64,000 nt of DNA from Mycolicibacterium agri (GCF_002553505.1 NZ_PDCP01000015.1:1-64000), one strand, 5' to 3'; shown: positions 16,216-28,728, counted from the first letter of the stretch. A program made the numbers and translations. The notes: a model not told the origin generated them from the sequence alone.

Positions 16216-17946
16216 TTAGCCCTCGGCGTTGGGATCCTTTTCCACCGCGATGACGAAGTCGTCGCCGTGTTGGGTGACGCCGGCGATCACCGCGGTGTCG
16301 ATCTTCTCTTCGGCGTAGCGCTTGCGCACCATCATCGGGTCCCTGCGCAGGTCCTTCACCAACGCGACCGCGATCACCACCATCACCAGCAGGAATGGCA
16401 GCGCGGCGATGATCGTGATGGTCTGCAGGCCGGTCAGTGCGTCCTCGCCGCCGACCAGCAGCATGACCGCCGCGACGGCGCCCGTGGCGACGCCCCAGAA
16501 GATGACCGTGCCGCGTGTCGGTTTGATCGTGCCGCGTTCGGACAGCGAGCCCATCACCACCGAGGCGGCGTCGGCGCCGGACACGAAAAAGATCGCCACC
16601 AGCACCATCACCAGCACGCTGGCGATGATCGCGATCGGATACTGGTCGAGCAGGCCGAACAGCTGCGCCTCGATGCTGCCCTCGCCGGCGAGGTCGACGC
16701 CCTGCTGCTGTTCGCGGATGGCCGCCCCGCCGAAGATGCAGAACCACACCAGCGACACCAGGCTGGGCACCAGCAACACGCCGGCCACGAACTGACGGAT
16801 GGTGCGGCCGCGCGAGATGCGCGCGATGAACATGCCGACGAACGGCGTCCACGACACCCACCAGGCCCAGTAGAAGACCGTCCAGGACTGCAGCCAGGTA
16901 TCGACGTCGGCCCCCTCGGCACCGGTGCGCGCCGACATCATCGGCAGCTCGGCAATGTAACTGCCCACCGATGTCGGCAACAGGTTGAGGATGAAAACCG
17001 TTGGGCCGAGTACGAATACGAACAGCGCGAGAATGACGGCCAGCACCATGTTGATGTTGGACAGCCACTGGATACCGCGCGCGACGCCGGAAACTGCCGA
17101 CAGCACGAAGGCGACGGTGAGAATCGTGATGATGACGATCAGCACGGTGTTGCCCACCTCGCCGATGCCGCTGACGATCTGCAGGCCGCTGCGGATCTGC
17201 AGGGCGCCCAGGCCGAGCGAGGCCGCCGAGCCGAACAGCGTGGCAAAGATCGCCAGCATGTCGATGACCTTGCCCCACGGCCCGTGCGCGCGGTTGCCCA
17301 GCAACGGCTCGAACGCCGAGCTGATCAACTGCACCCGGCCTTTGCGGTAGACGCCGTAGCTGATCGCAAGGCCGACGACGGCGTAGATGGCCCACGGGTG
17401 CAGCGTCCAGTGGAACAGCGTGGTCGCCATCGCGTTCTGCACGGCCTGCGAGTTGCCCTCCGGACCCGTCCCGGGCGGCGGCGTCGCGAAGTGGGTCAGC
17501 GGTTCGGCGACGCCGAAGAACATCAGGCCGATGCCCATGCCGGCGCTGAACATCATCGCCACCCACGACACGCCGTTGAACTCGGGTTCTTCGTCGTCGC
17601 GGCCCAGCGGGATGTTGCCGAAGCGACCGAGCGCGACCCACAGCACGAACACGACGAACGCCGACGCCGTCAGCACGAACAGCCAGCCCGTGTTGTCCAT
17701 CACCCAGGTCAGGGCGCTGCCCGACGCGGACGCCAGCGACGCCGTGCTGACGAAGCCCCAGATCAGGAATCCGATGGCGATCACGGCTGTGACGCCGAAA
17801 ACCACCTTGTCCAGCCCCTTCGTACGCTCGTAAGCCTCGTGGTCAACGGGCTGATCGAGCACAGGATGCGGGACCGTCTCCCCCTCAGGACTCTTGATGA
17901 TCGCCTTTGCTTTCTCGGACCTCTTATTTTCGGGACTAATCGTCAT
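16216..17946 (-). CDS. BCCT-family transporter (betaine/carnitine/choline)
   Basis: A 576-residue transporter with about 12 hydrophobic segments and the family signature GMGIGLMFFGVAEPL, plus WTLHPWAIY and WAWWVSWTPFVGMF. The family takes up betaine, choline or ectoine with sodium or protons, often under osmotic stress. Both ends carry charged cytosolic tails; the C-terminal tail after about residue 520 could be an osmosensor as in BetP, which is inference. ATG 17946 gives a normal family length. In M. tuberculosis, as I recall, ppk2 occupies this place. Confidence 0.9.
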   Translation of the reverse strand: MTISPENKRSEKAKAIIKSPEGETVPHPVLDQPVDHEAYERTKGLDKVVFGVTAVIAIGFLIWGFVSTASLASASGSALTWVMDNTGWLFVLTASAFVVFVLWVALGRFGNIPLGRDDEEPEFNGVSWVAMMFSAGMGIGLMFFGVAEPLTHFATPPPGTGPEGNSQAVQNAMATTLFHWTLHPWAIYAVVGLAISYGVYRKGRVQLISSAFEPLLGNRAHGPWGKVIDMLAIFATLFGSAASLGLGALQIRSGLQIVSGIGEVGNTVLIVIITILTVAFVLSAVSGVARGIQWLSNINMVLAVILALFVFVLGPTVFILNLLPTSVGSYIAELPMMSARTGAEGADVDTWLQSWTVFYWAWWVSWTPFVGMFIARISRGRTIRQFVAGVLLVPSLVSLVWFCIFGGAAIREQQQGVDLAGEGSIEAQLFGLLDQYPIAIIASVLVMVLVAIFFVSGADAASVVMGSLSERGTIKPTRGTVIFWGVATGAVAAVMLLVGGEDALTGLQTITIIAALPFLLVMVVIAVALVKDLRRDPMMVRKRYAEEKIDTAVIAGVTQHGDDFVIAVEKDPNAEG

Positions 17947-18008
17947 GGTGGTCTCATCAGAAACCGCTTGCCGTGGCCGCGTCAAGTTGGCCGGTGGTTC
18001 CTGCGGGT

Positions 18009-19418
18009 TTACTGGGCGGCCTCGAGCAGCTCTTCGAGCGACTCGGCCAGCAACGACGGCAGAACCTCGACGTCGCTCATCGCATCGCGGTCGGCGTGGA
18101 TTCCGTAGAACACCATGCCGTTGTAGGACGTGACGCTGATCGCCAGCACCTGGTTGGGCAGCAGCGGCGGCACCGCGTATGTCTCGAGCAGTTTGGCTCC
18201 GGCGATGTACATCTGCTTCTGCGCGCCGGGCACGTTGGTGATCAGAAGGTTGAACTGCCGGGCCGGATACTTGGTGGCCACCCGAATTCCCATGGCGTGC
18301 AACGTCGGTGGCGCGAAACCCGACAGGGTGACGATGGTCCTGGCGTCGACGAGGCTGGCCGCGGTCGGATGCGATTCGGTCATGTGCGCTATTTGGGACA
18401 GCCGCACAACGGCGTTGCTCTCCCCCACCGGCAGATCGATCAGAAACGGCGCCACCTCGCTGATCGCCTGCCCGGGACCCGAGGAGTCCAGCTCCTCGTC
18501 CGGATACACCGACATCGGCGCCATCGCCCGCACGGTGGCCGTCGGCGGCACCGGCTCTCCGCGCGAGAGCAGCCAGTTGCGCAGGGCACCCGCAATCACC
18601 GCGAGCACCACATCGTTGACGTCGCAGTCGAAGCGGGCGCGCAAGTTGCGATAGTCCTCGAGCCTCGCGCGCGCGACGGTGAGCCGCCGGTGCCGCGACA
18701 CGGTCGTGTTGAGCGGACTCGACGGTGCGGTGCCTCGGACGAAAGTCGCTGCCGCAGCGGCGAATCGGCGGCCGAGGTCGAGCAGCTGCCCCGAGTTGGT
18801 GGCGACCTCGCTGACCGCCGAGCGCACCGCGGCCAGCTGCGCGGTGGGCCGCGCGATCCATTCGCCGACCGCGCCCATCACCAACTGCGCGTCGCTCGGC
18901 TCGCGGGCAGGAATCCAGATGTCCTCGCCGAATTCGGGCGGCTTCGGCGAGTTGTCGGCGATCACATGGCCTATCTCCAGCGCGGTCATCCCGTTGACCA
19001 GCGCCTGGTGCGATTTGGTGTAGATGGCCAGTCGATTTCCCGCGAGCCCCTCCACCAGGTACATCTCCCACAGCGGCCGCGACCTGTCGAGCTGGCGGCT
19101 GCCCAGCCTGGCCACCAGCTCATGAAGCTGCGCGTCGCTGCCCGGCGACGGCAACGCCGACCTGCGCACGTGGTAGGTGATGTCGAAGTCGCGGTCGTCG
19201 ATCCACACCGGCCGAGCCAGCCCGAGCGTCACCTCCCGCACCTTCTGCCGGTAGCGCGGGATCTGAGGGAGACGCTTTTCGACGGTCTCGAGCAAGGTCT
19301 CGTAACTCAACCCGTTGCGGGGCTTGCGCACAATTGCCAACGAGGCCACATACATCGGCGTCGATGAGTCCTCCAGGCCGAAAAACGCCGCATCGGACGC
19401 CGACAACCTGGTCACCAT
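18009..19418 (-). CDS. tgs3: Wax ester synthase/diacylglycerol acyltransferase-like (Tgs3)
   Basis: A 469-residue WS/DGAT family protein. Start MVTRLSASDAAFF and the segment RPVWIDDRDFDITYHV match Tgs3 (Rv3234c); here one gene covers what I remember as two adjacent genes, Rv3234c and Rv3233c. The usual active-site HHxxxDG reads HQALVNG at 137-143, with the second His and the Asp replaced. M. tuberculosis Tgs3 has a similar HQALING. Activity may therefore be weak or altered. The C-terminal domain has the family motif NVPGAQ. Confidence 0.87.
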   Translation of the reverse strand: MVTRLSASDAAFFGLEDSSTPMYVASLAIVRKPRNGLSYETLLETVEKRLPQIPRYRQKVREVTLGLARPVWIDDRDFDITYHVRRSALPSPGSDAQLHELVARLGSRQLDRSRPLWEMYLVEGLAGNRLAIYTKSHQALVNGMTALEIGHVIADNSPKPPEFGEDIWIPAREPSDAQLVMGAVGEWIARPTAQLAAVRSAVSEVATNSGQLLDLGRRFAAAAATFVRGTAPSSPLNTTVSRHRRLTVARARLEDYRNLRARFDCDVNDVVLAVIAGALRNWLLSRGEPVPPTATVRAMAPMSVYPDEELDSSGPGQAISEVAPFLIDLPVGESNAVVRLSQIAHMTESHPTAASLVDARTIVTLSGFAPPTLHAMGIRVATKYPARQFNLLITNVPGAQKQMYIAGAKLLETYAVPPLLPNQVLAISVTSYNGMVFYGIHADRDAMSDVEVLPSLLAESLEELLEAAQ

Positions 19419-19596
19419 TTGTGGCGTACCCCCTGAACTCTTCGTCGACGCTCGTCGAACTCCGCCACGGTAACCGCAGATTCTGGCCGTGCGCATTACG
19501 GGTGCATATCGGCCCGGCAAACCATGGGATCATGGAGTGGTCTGTTCCTCTCCAGCAGACGCCGTCGCCCACATCGCCGATCGCTGGAGAGGTGTG

Positions 19597-20181
19597 ATGT
19601 CCGCATCGCAAATCCCGTTCGAGCCAGGCGCATTCACCGCGCCGGTAATCGACTACGAACCACCGCCGCTGACCGCTGCCGGCCGGGCCGTCGGGTGCGC
19701 GACGCCGTCGGCCGCCGCGCTGCACCGCGGGCAGCGGCGCCCACTGCGGTCCCCGGAGCCATCGCCTGCCCTGGCGGCCCCTGACATCGCGCCGCCTCCG
19801 GCGCCCCCTGACATCGCGCCGCCTCCGGCGGCCCCTGACATCGCGCCGCCTCCGGCGGCGGCTTCTTTTGCCGACGCCGCCCTTCGCCGCGTCCTCGAGG
19901 TCATCGACCGCCGCAGGCCCATCACGCAACTGCGGCCGCTGCTGACGCCCCGCCTGCTGGACATGGTCTTCACGCAGGCCCGCTCCTCGGGACCGGTCAA
20001 GGCGGCGGTGCTGCGCCGGGTGCGGCTGCGCACGGCCGCCGTCGACGAGAACGAGCCCGATCAGCCGGTGGCCGCGGAGGTGTTCGCCACCTACACCCGC
20101 GGACCGCGCATGCGCGCCATCGCGGGCCGCATCGAGGTCATCGACGGCCGCTGGCGGTTGGTGGCGCTACAGATCGGCTGA
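19597..20181 (+). CDS. Rv3235-like Ala/Pro/Arg-rich protein
   Basis: A 194-residue conserved mycobacterial protein. The first ~90 residues are low-complexity and include a threefold repeat of the nine-residue unit (A/P)(A/P)PDIAPPP. The second half is folded-looking (FADAALRRVLEVIDRRRP then RVRLRTAAV, and VEVIDGRWRL near the end) and resembles an accessory SecA-like Rv3235 family domain. Function unknown. ATG 19597 has a good ribosome site (ggagagg). It converges on secA1, 14 bases apart. Confidence 0.75.
   Translation: MSASQIPFEPGAFTAPVIDYEPPPLTAAGRAVGCATPSAAALHRGQRRPLRSPEPSPALAAPDIAPPPAPPDIAPPPAAPDIAPPPAAASFADAALRRVLEVIDRRRPITQLRPLLTPRLLDMVFTQARSSGPVKAAVLRRVRLRTAAVDENEPDQPVAAEVFATYTRGPRMRAIAGRIEVIDGRWRLVALQIG
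19774..19854. repeat. In-gene tandem repeat, 27 bases x 3
   Basis: Three 27-base units (19774-19800, 19801-19827, 19828-19854), the first and third identical and the second differing by one base. They encode Pro-rich PDIAPPP units in the Rv3235-like protein. Confidence 0.92.
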
Positions 20182-20195
20182 AACCCGACCCGCCG

Positions 20196-23018
<2,823 letters not shown>

Positions 23019-23106
23019 GCTATTTTCCCCTGTGGGTTGATGGATCTCGTGACGTATTAGACGAGGTCCATCGTAGGGGACTCGTCGAACTCCCTGGTTA
23101 TTTGCG

Positions 23107-23793
23107 TCAGGCCAGGCGTATCAGCCCGTAGTCGAAGGCGTGCCTGCGGTACACCACACAGGGCTTGTCGCTCTCCTTGTCGTGGAACAGAAAGAAGTCG
23201 TGGCCGACCAGTTCCATCTCGTAGAGCGCGTCGTCAACGGTCATGGGGGTGGCGGGGTGTTCCTTGACGCGCACGATCTGGCCCGGCTCGTGGTGCTCGA
23301 CGCCGTCGCGATGCTCGTAGTCGTCCGACTCCTCCTGGGCCGAGCGGCGCGGTTCGAAGGCTTCGGGCGCCGAGATCTTGGTGGCCTCGGCCAGTGACGT
23401 CGGGGTCTTGTCGCCGTAGTGCACCTTGCGGCGGTCCTTGCTTCGCCGCAGGCGGCTCTCGAGTTTGCCCACCGCCGATTCCAGGGCTGCGTAGAAGCTG
23501 TCGGCGCAGGCCTCGCCGCGCACGACCGGCCCGCGGCCCCGCGCGGTGATCTCTACGTGTTGACAGTTCTTGCGTTGGCGCCTGTTGCGCTCATGGTCGA
23601 GTTCGACATCGAAAAGGTAGATACTGCGGTCAAATCGCTCTAGACGCGCCAGTTTCTCGGAGACATAAATCCGGAAATGGTCCGGAATTTCGACGTTGCG
23701 GCCTTTGACGACGACCTCGGCGCGAGGCGCCGGCGCCGGCTTCTCGTCTTCGACGATCATCGAGCGGTCGTTTTCCATGGAACGGATTGACAT
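23107..23793 (-). CDS. hpf: Long-form ribosome hibernation factor (HPF/Mpy)
   Basis: A 228-residue long HPF corresponding to Rv3241c and M. smegmatis Mpy. The N-terminal domain ([18 protein letters not shown], about residues 27-130) binds in the 30S decoding region; a charged linker follows; the C-terminal domain ([17 protein letters not shown]) mediates 100S dimers in other bacteria. In mycobacteria this protein stabilises 70S ribosomes under zinc starvation. The start is uncertain: Met codons at residues 1, 6 and 12 all lack a clear ribosome site. A 298-base gap separates it from the comF-like gene. Confidence 0.9.
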   Translation of the reverse strand: MSIRSMENDRSMIVEDEKPAPAPRAEVVVKGRNVEIPDHFRIYVSEKLARLERFDRSIYLFDVELDHERNRRQRKNCQHVEITARGRGPVVRGEACADSFYAALESAVGKLESRLRRSKDRRKVHYGDKTPTSLAEATKISAPEAFEPRRSAQEESDDYEHRDGVEHHEPGQIVRVKEHPATPMTVDDALYEMELVGHDFFLFHDKESDKPCVVYRRHAFDYGLIRLA

Positions 23794-24091
23794 GCTTGGC
23801 GACTCGTTTCTGTTTCGCGTCGCACGCTCGCTGCGTGCCTACCTCGGATGAAGATGCACCGACGGGGCACGCGATTTCGCCGCTCGCCGGTGCAAGGTGT
23901 CGATAACTCACCTCCTACCACTCGGGCGAGGGTCGGCGCTTCTGGGTTGAGCGCCGCCGTGAGGCGTCACGGTTGCTTGGCCCCGACGGTAGTTGTGTTT
24001 ACCCGGCAGTGCCACTCTTTTCGCCTACCGGTTTTCTGTTCGTCACTGCGGCTTGATGCGGCAGAAATCGGCCCGGTCGTCAAGGGCGCGC
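23794..24091. other. Long gap upstream of hpf
   Basis: No gene seen. It should contain the hpf promoter and 5' leader on the minus strand. Small dyads are present: GCACGC/GCGTGC (23822-23838), and TGCACCG with CGGTGCA about 24 bases apart further upstream. I saw no convincing sigma-factor motif or riboswitch. Confidence 0.5.
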
Positions 24092-24739
24092 TCAGGCGTG
24101 GGCGAGGGCGAGGACGGCGGCGACCGGAACCGCGCAAGTTTGCAGGACGCGCACCGACTCGGCGGCCGTCGCGCCGGTGGTGACGATGTCGTCGACCAGG
24201 ATGACGTCGCCGCCCGGCCTGTCCAGCCGGTCGGCGGGGCGGCACAGCCGAACCCGGCCGGCCACGTTGCGCTGCCGCGCCGCACTCGACAGCCCCACCG
24301 AGTCGCGCACCAGGGCGGCCATTCGCAGCGCAGGCACCACCGCCGCGTCCGGGTTCTGTCGCGTCGCGGCCTGCGCCATGCGGGCCACCGGGTCACCGCC
24401 GCGCCTGCGCGCGGCCAGCCGGCGGGTGGGCGCGGGCACCACGGCCAGCGGCGCCTCCACCACACGCCACGCCTGTAGCCGTCGCAGCGCGGCGTCAAGC
24501 GCGGCCGCCAGCGGGCCGACCAGGTCGGCGCGGCCGTGCTCCTTGACTGCGACGAGCGCGTTGCGGCGCGCGCCCGCGTACCGGCCCAGCGAGAAGACCG
24601 GCACCCCTGGCGGCACTCGCGGCGCGATGAGATGCGGTTCGTCGGGCCGGACCCGCAGCTGTCGCGCGCAGGCCTCGCACCACCGGGTCGACGGCGCGCC
24701 GCAGCCGCCGCACTCCAGCGGCAACACCAGGTCGAGCAC
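24092..24739 (-). CDS. ComF-family phosphoribosyltransferase-like protein
   Basis: A 215-residue ComF homologue matching Rv3242c. The N-terminus has a four-Cys zinc motif (CGGC ... CEAC) and the C-terminal half has the PRPP loop VILVDDIVTTGAT. In competent bacteria ComF helps DNA uptake, possibly as a helicase partner; in mycobacteria the role is unknown. The start MLDLVLPLECGG places the zinc motif at the N-terminus as usual. No other competence gene is present. Confidence 0.9.
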   Translation of the reverse strand: MLDLVLPLECGGCGAPSTRWCEACARQLRVRPDEPHLIAPRVPPGVPVFSLGRYAGARRNALVAVKEHGRADLVGPLAAALDAALRRLQAWRVVEAPLAVVPAPTRRLAARRRGGDPVARMAQAATRQNPDAAVVPALRMAALVRDSVGLSSAARQRNVAGRVRLCRPADRLDRPGGDVILVDDIVTTGATAAESVRVLQTCAVPVAAVLALAHA

Positions 24740-24775
24740 GCGGCCAGTGTCCCGGCACGCGGTGACATCCGGGGT

Positions 24776-25777
24776 TCAGGCCCCGACGGCTTCGATGATC
24801 GCGTACGAATCTGTCGTCTGCAGCCCGCATCGGCGCAGGTCCGCGTTCGCCAGCAGTGCGTCGAAATCTTCGACCGTGCGTTCCTTTCCGGTCGCCATCG
24901 CGAGCATGTTCAAATCCATCAGCGCCGCGAAGCCGGGATTGCGGGCATCCTCGATGAGGAAATCGATGACGGCGATCCGGCCGCCAGGAGCCATCGCCTC
25001 CCGGCAACGCCTCAGAATCTTGACGCAGCTTTCGTCGTCCCAATCGTGCAGGACCAACTTCAGCAGATAAAGATCTGCCGCAGGCAACGCTTCAAAGAAG
25101 TCGCCACCAACCACCTCGATGCCATCGCCAATGCCTTCCAAATCGTCCGCTATCGCAGCGGCCACATCCGGGCGGTCGAAAACGATCCCGCGCAATGCGG
25201 GATTCGCCTCCCGGAGCTGACGAAGAAGCGCACCACTTGCCCCGCCCACATCGACCGCCAATGTCACCCCATCTGTGTTGAGGCGGTCCACCACGTCACT
25301 TTTCCACAGGGCGGTCAAGCCCGTCATGGCGGCGGTGAATTCCACAGAGACGTGCGGGTTCTTTTGCATGTAGTCGAAGATGGGCAATCCCAACATCTTC
25401 CGGGCCTGACTCTCACCCGTACGCACCGCCGCGGCGAACTCCCCCCACGGTTGCCAGTGCATCCGACCGGTCATCGACAAGGCAACATCCCGTAGCGATC
25501 GCGGAGCGTCCCTTCGCAACGTGTCCAGCAGTTCGGTGGCGCGGAATCGTCCGTCGCAGTCGGAAGTCAACAGCCCGAGAGTGAGCCCGGCCCGCATCAG
25601 TCGGAAGGTAGCCTCAGGTGCACTGCACTCCCGCTGCGCTACCTCAGCGGCCGTCAGCGGACCATCTGCGAGGTGATCGGCAATAGAAAGCGAGGCGTAT
25701 GCACCCAGCGCCTGGCTGATCCAGTAGCCGAAGATCATTGCGGCCATCTGGTGATGGGCGTCATCGGATGGTGCCAC
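24776..25777 (-). CDS. O-methyltransferase of the plant/polyketide type
   Basis: A 333-residue SAM-dependent methyltransferase. An N-terminal winged-helix dimerisation domain (ADHLADGPLTAAEVAQ) precedes the methyltransferase fold with DVGGASGALLRQL, FDRPDVAAA and LKLVLHDWDDESCVKIL, typical of the group that methylates hydroxyls on aromatic or polyketide-like substrates. I prefer GTG 25777, since GGAAGGAG lies 8 bases upstream; ATG 25795 contains that ribosome site inside the gene. The substrate is unknown. It is the left-hand gene of the accessory block. Confidence 0.85.
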   Translation of the reverse strand: MAPSDDAHHQMAAMIFGYWISQALGAYASLSIADHLADGPLTAAEVAQRECSAPEATFRLMRAGLTLGLLTSDCDGRFRATELLDTLRRDAPRSLRDVALSMTGRMHWQPWGEFAAAVRTGESQARKMLGLPIFDYMQKNPHVSVEFTAAMTGLTALWKSDVVDRLNTDGVTLAVDVGGASGALLRQLREANPALRGIVFDRPDVAAAIADDLEGIGDGIEVVGGDFFEALPAADLYLLKLVLHDWDDESCVKILRRCREAMAPGGRIAVIDFLIEDARNPGFAALMDLNMLAMATGKERTVEDFDALLANADLRRCGLQTTDSYAIIEAVGA

Positions 25778-26042
25778 TGAAGTTACTCCTTCCATCAGAT
25801 TCCACGAGTGTCATCAGGGTTTGCCTCTCGCGAAGATTCACCAGACAAGCCACGAGAGAAGCCATGCGGCCGAGGCGCTTTCACTTCGCCGCCGCCCCGC
25901 CTACGTTAGGAAGAGCAATGGTCGCCTACAAGCCGCGAGGCGCAGGGCAGTGGACACATTGCGCGCGAATCTTCGAACCTGGGAGAATGCTCTGTGACGA
26001 ATCTGGCTGGCCGCCGCCGGCGGCCGCGGTGATCCTGGAGTC
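25778..26042. other. Divergent promoter gap
   Basis: 265 bases between the minus-strand methyltransferase and the plus-strand hydroxylase genes. It must hold both promoters. I saw no clear operator or repeat. Confidence 0.4.
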
Positions 26043-26537
26043 ATGACAGAACAGGCCTCGGAGCAGACTTCGGTCGTCGCCGTGAACGGCCGCAGACAGG
26101 TGGTGCACAGCGAGCCGGACACCGCGCTGCTGTATGTGTTGCGCAACCATCTCGGCCTGACGGGTACCCGGTTCGGGTGCGGGCTCGGCGTGTGCGGCGC
26201 GTGCCTGGTGCTCATCGACGGCCGTCCCGCGTACTCCTGTGACACCCCGCTGTGGGCGGCCGACGGCAAGGCCGTGACGACCGTCGAGGGCCTCGGCAGC
26301 GACGGCCAACCGCACCCAGTGGCCCGTTCGCTCGTCGCGCACCAGGCCGCACAGTGTGGCTACTGCATGTCGGGCATCGTCGTTCGGGCCGCCCATCTGC
26401 TCGCAGAAAACCCGGACCCCTCCGACGCCGACGTGCGCGCCGCCCTCGACGCCAACCTGTGCCGCTGCGGAGCACACAACCGCGTGGTGCGTGCCGTGCT
26501 GGCCGCGGCGGCCGAAATGCGGACAGACACACCATGA
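26043..26537 (+). CDS. 2Fe-2S subunit of a molybdenum hydroxylase
   Basis: A 164-residue electron-transfer subunit of the xanthine dehydrogenase/CoxS type. The plant-type cluster cysteines are in GCGLGVCGAC and a later YSC; the second cluster uses QCGYC and CRCG. It passes electrons from the molybdenum site of the large subunit. The stop overlaps the large-subunit start as ATGA, so synthesis is coupled. Confidence 0.92.
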   Translation: MTEQASEQTSVVAVNGRRQVVHSEPDTALLYVLRNHLGLTGTRFGCGLGVCGACLVLIDGRPAYSCDTPLWAADGKAVTTVEGLGSDGQPHPVARSLVAHQAAQCGYCMSGIVVRAAHLLAENPDPSDADVRAALDANLCRCGAHNRVVRAVLAAAAEMRTDTP

Positions 26538-28654
26538 CCGCCGACGTGAACACCGACGCGCTGCCGCCGACACTGGCGGCCAACCCACGCCTCGGCGACT
26601 GGCTGAGCATCCGCACCGACGGCGCGGTGCATGTGCGGTCCGGCAAGGTCGAGTTGGGCCAGGGCGTGCTCACCGCGCTGGCCCAGATGGCCGCCGAAGA
26701 ACTCGACGTGGACGTGCGACGCATCGAGATGGTCTCGGCAGCAACGGGTGTCAGCCCCGACGAGGGACTCACCGCGGGCAGTTTGTCCATTCAGCACTCG
26801 GGCGCGGCTCTGCGCATGGTGTGCGCCGAAGCCCGCGACCTCTACCTCTCGATCGCCGCGGACAAGTTCGCGGTGCCGAAGGAAGACCTGGACGTCGACG
26901 ACGGCGAGATCCATGGCCCCGACGGGTCGGTCACCAGCTACTGGGAGCTCGCCGACGAGACCGTGCTCGACCGACCCGCCAGCGGCAGTGCCACGCCGAA
27001 GAAGGACTCGGACTACCGCGTGGTGGGCACGGATGTGGCGCGAATCGATTTGCCCGACAAGCTGACCGGGCGACCCCGCTATGTGCACGACCTTCATCTC
27101 GACGGCATGCTCTACGGCCGCGTGGTGAGGCCGCCGGCGCGCGCGGCGACCCTGAGCAGCGTGGACACCGCGCCCACGTTGGCGCAGCCCGGAGTCGTCG
27201 ACGTGGTCTGTGAGGGCGACTTCCTCGCCGTGATCGCCGACCGCGAGGAGGTCGCGCTGCGCGCGGCGGACCGGTTGCGCGCCGACGCCGAGTGGGAGCA
27301 GCGGGCGTCATTGCCCGACGACGATGACCTGCCGACATTCCTGACGTCGGCACCCGCCGACACCACGGTGCTCGCCGAGGGGTCGCGTCCGTCGGCGCCG
27401 CCGCAGCGGACCCTGTCGGCGACCTATCACCGCCCGTTCCTGGCCCACGGCTCGATCGCCCCGTCGTGTGCGATCGCGCTGGCAATCGATGACGAACTGC
27501 GGATCTGGTCGCACTCGCAGGGCATGCACATCCTGCGCCGCGAAATCGCGCGCGAACTGGGTATGCGCCCAGAGCAGTTGGTGGTTCGCCACGTCGAGGG
27601 CGCCGGGTGCTACGGCCACAACGGCGCCGACGACGCGGCGATGGATGCGGCGCTGCTGGCCAGGGCGGTCCCGGGACAACCGGTGCAAGTGGTGTGGTCG
27701 CGCGCCGACGAGCTGGCGTGGGCGCCGCTCGGATCGGCTGGGGTGGTGCGGGTTTCGGCGGAAACCGGCGACGACGGCCGCGTGCTGTCGTGGCGGCACG
27801 AGATCTTCAGCGGCAGCTTCATCAGCCGCCCCGGCATGATCGGGCCGCCCGCGTTCCTGGGCACCAGCCACCGCGAGCGCACCGCGATCCACTCGACGGC
27901 CGAACCTCCGCTGGAACTCGGCGGCGGCACCCGACGCAATGCCGTTCCCGGCTACGACTTCCCGCACCGCGAGGTGGTCAATCACCTGATCCCGGAGATG
28001 CCGTTGCGGACATCGGCGCTTCGCTCCCTCGGGGCGCATCTCAACGTCTTCGCCATCGAGTCGTTCATGGACGAACTGGCCGCGCAGGCTGGAGTCGATC
28101 CCATTGAATTCCGGCTCGCGCAGCTGTCGGACCCGCGCGGTCGCAGGGTGCTGGAAACCGTTGCGCGTGAGTCTGATTGGCGACGCTCGCCTGCGTCGGA
28201 TTCTGTTGGTCGCGGTGTCGGCTATGCCAGGTACAAGAATGCGAGCGCCTATTGCGCCGTCGTGGCCGAGGTGGAGGCCGTCGATCAGGTGCGGGTGCGC
28301 AGCCTGACGATCGCGGTGGACGCGGGTCTGGTCATCAACCCCGACGGCGCGGTCAACCAGATCGAGGGCGGAGCGATCCAGACCACCAGCTGGACGCTGA
28401 AGGAACGCGTCCGGTTCGACCGGCACAACGTCACCAGCGACAACTGGGAGACCTACCCGATTCTGCGGTTTTCCGAGGTGCCCGCCGTCGACGTGAAACT
28501 CATGCCGACAGACGGCAATCCGCCGCTCGGCGTCGGGGAATGCGCGCAGGGACCGGTCACCGCCGCCATCGCCAACGCAGTGGCAGCGGCGCTCGGGGTG
28601 CGGGTGCGCACCTTGCCGCTGACCCGAGATCAGATCGTCGCCGCGATGACCTGA
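26534..28654 (+). CDS. Molybdopterin-binding hydroxylase large subunit
   Basis: A 706-residue large subunit of the xanthine oxidase family, of the isoquinoline 1-oxidoreductase/nicotinate dehydrogenase B type. It opens with SGKVELGQGVLTALAQ, has EGAGCYGHNGADDA in the middle and GVGECAQGP near the end, where the Glu is the expected catalytic base. ATG 26534 overlaps the small-subunit stop. No FAD subunit, cytochrome or MoCo-insertion gene is adjacent, so the final electron acceptor is unclear. The substrate is probably an N-heterocycle or aldehyde, which is inference. Confidence 0.87.
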   Translation: MTADVNTDALPPTLAANPRLGDWLSIRTDGAVHVRSGKVELGQGVLTALAQMAAEELDVDVRRIEMVSAATGVSPDEGLTAGSLSIQHSGAALRMVCAEARDLYLSIAADKFAVPKEDLDVDDGEIHGPDGSVTSYWELADETVLDRPASGSATPKKDSDYRVVGTDVARIDLPDKLTGRPRYVHDLHLDGMLYGRVVRPPARAATLSSVDTAPTLAQPGVVDVVCEGDFLAVIADREEVALRAADRLRADAEWEQRASLPDDDDLPTFLTSAPADTTVLAEGSRPSAPPQRTLSATYHRPFLAHGSIAPSCAIALAIDDELRIWSHSQGMHILRREIARELGMRPEQLVVRHVEGAGCYGHNGADDAAMDAALLARAVPGQPVQVVWSRADELAWAPLGSAGVVRVSAETGDDGRVLSWRHEIFSGSFISRPGMIGPPAFLGTSHRERTAIHSTAEPPLELGGGTRRNAVPGYDFPHREVVNHLIPEMPLRTSALRSLGAHLNVFAIESFMDELAAQAGVDPIEFRLAQLSDPRGRRVLETVARESDWRRSPASDSVGRGVGYARYKNASAYCAVVAEVEAVDQVRVRSLTIAVDAGLVINPDGAVNQIEGGAIQTTSWTLKERVRFDRHNVTSDNWETYPILRFSEVPAVDVKLMPTDGNPPLGVGECAQGPVTAAIANAVAAALGVRVRTLPLTRDQIVAAMT

Positions 28655-28728
28655 GGCATGCGCGTTCCGGCCGAAACGGTGCGCGCCGTGTCTCGTTCGC
28701 CCGCAACCGTCGCAATACCGTCGTCGTT

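Noticed and set aside
16129..18108. 659-codon open frame antisense to the BCCT gene
   Set aside because: Composition dominated by His, Arg, Asp and Gln; no domain; exact antisense of membrane helices.
16216..19071. 951-codon frame that could look like a long BCCT protein
   Set aside because: The N-terminal 375 codons are a shadow of the tgs3 gene; the transporter starts at ATG 17946.
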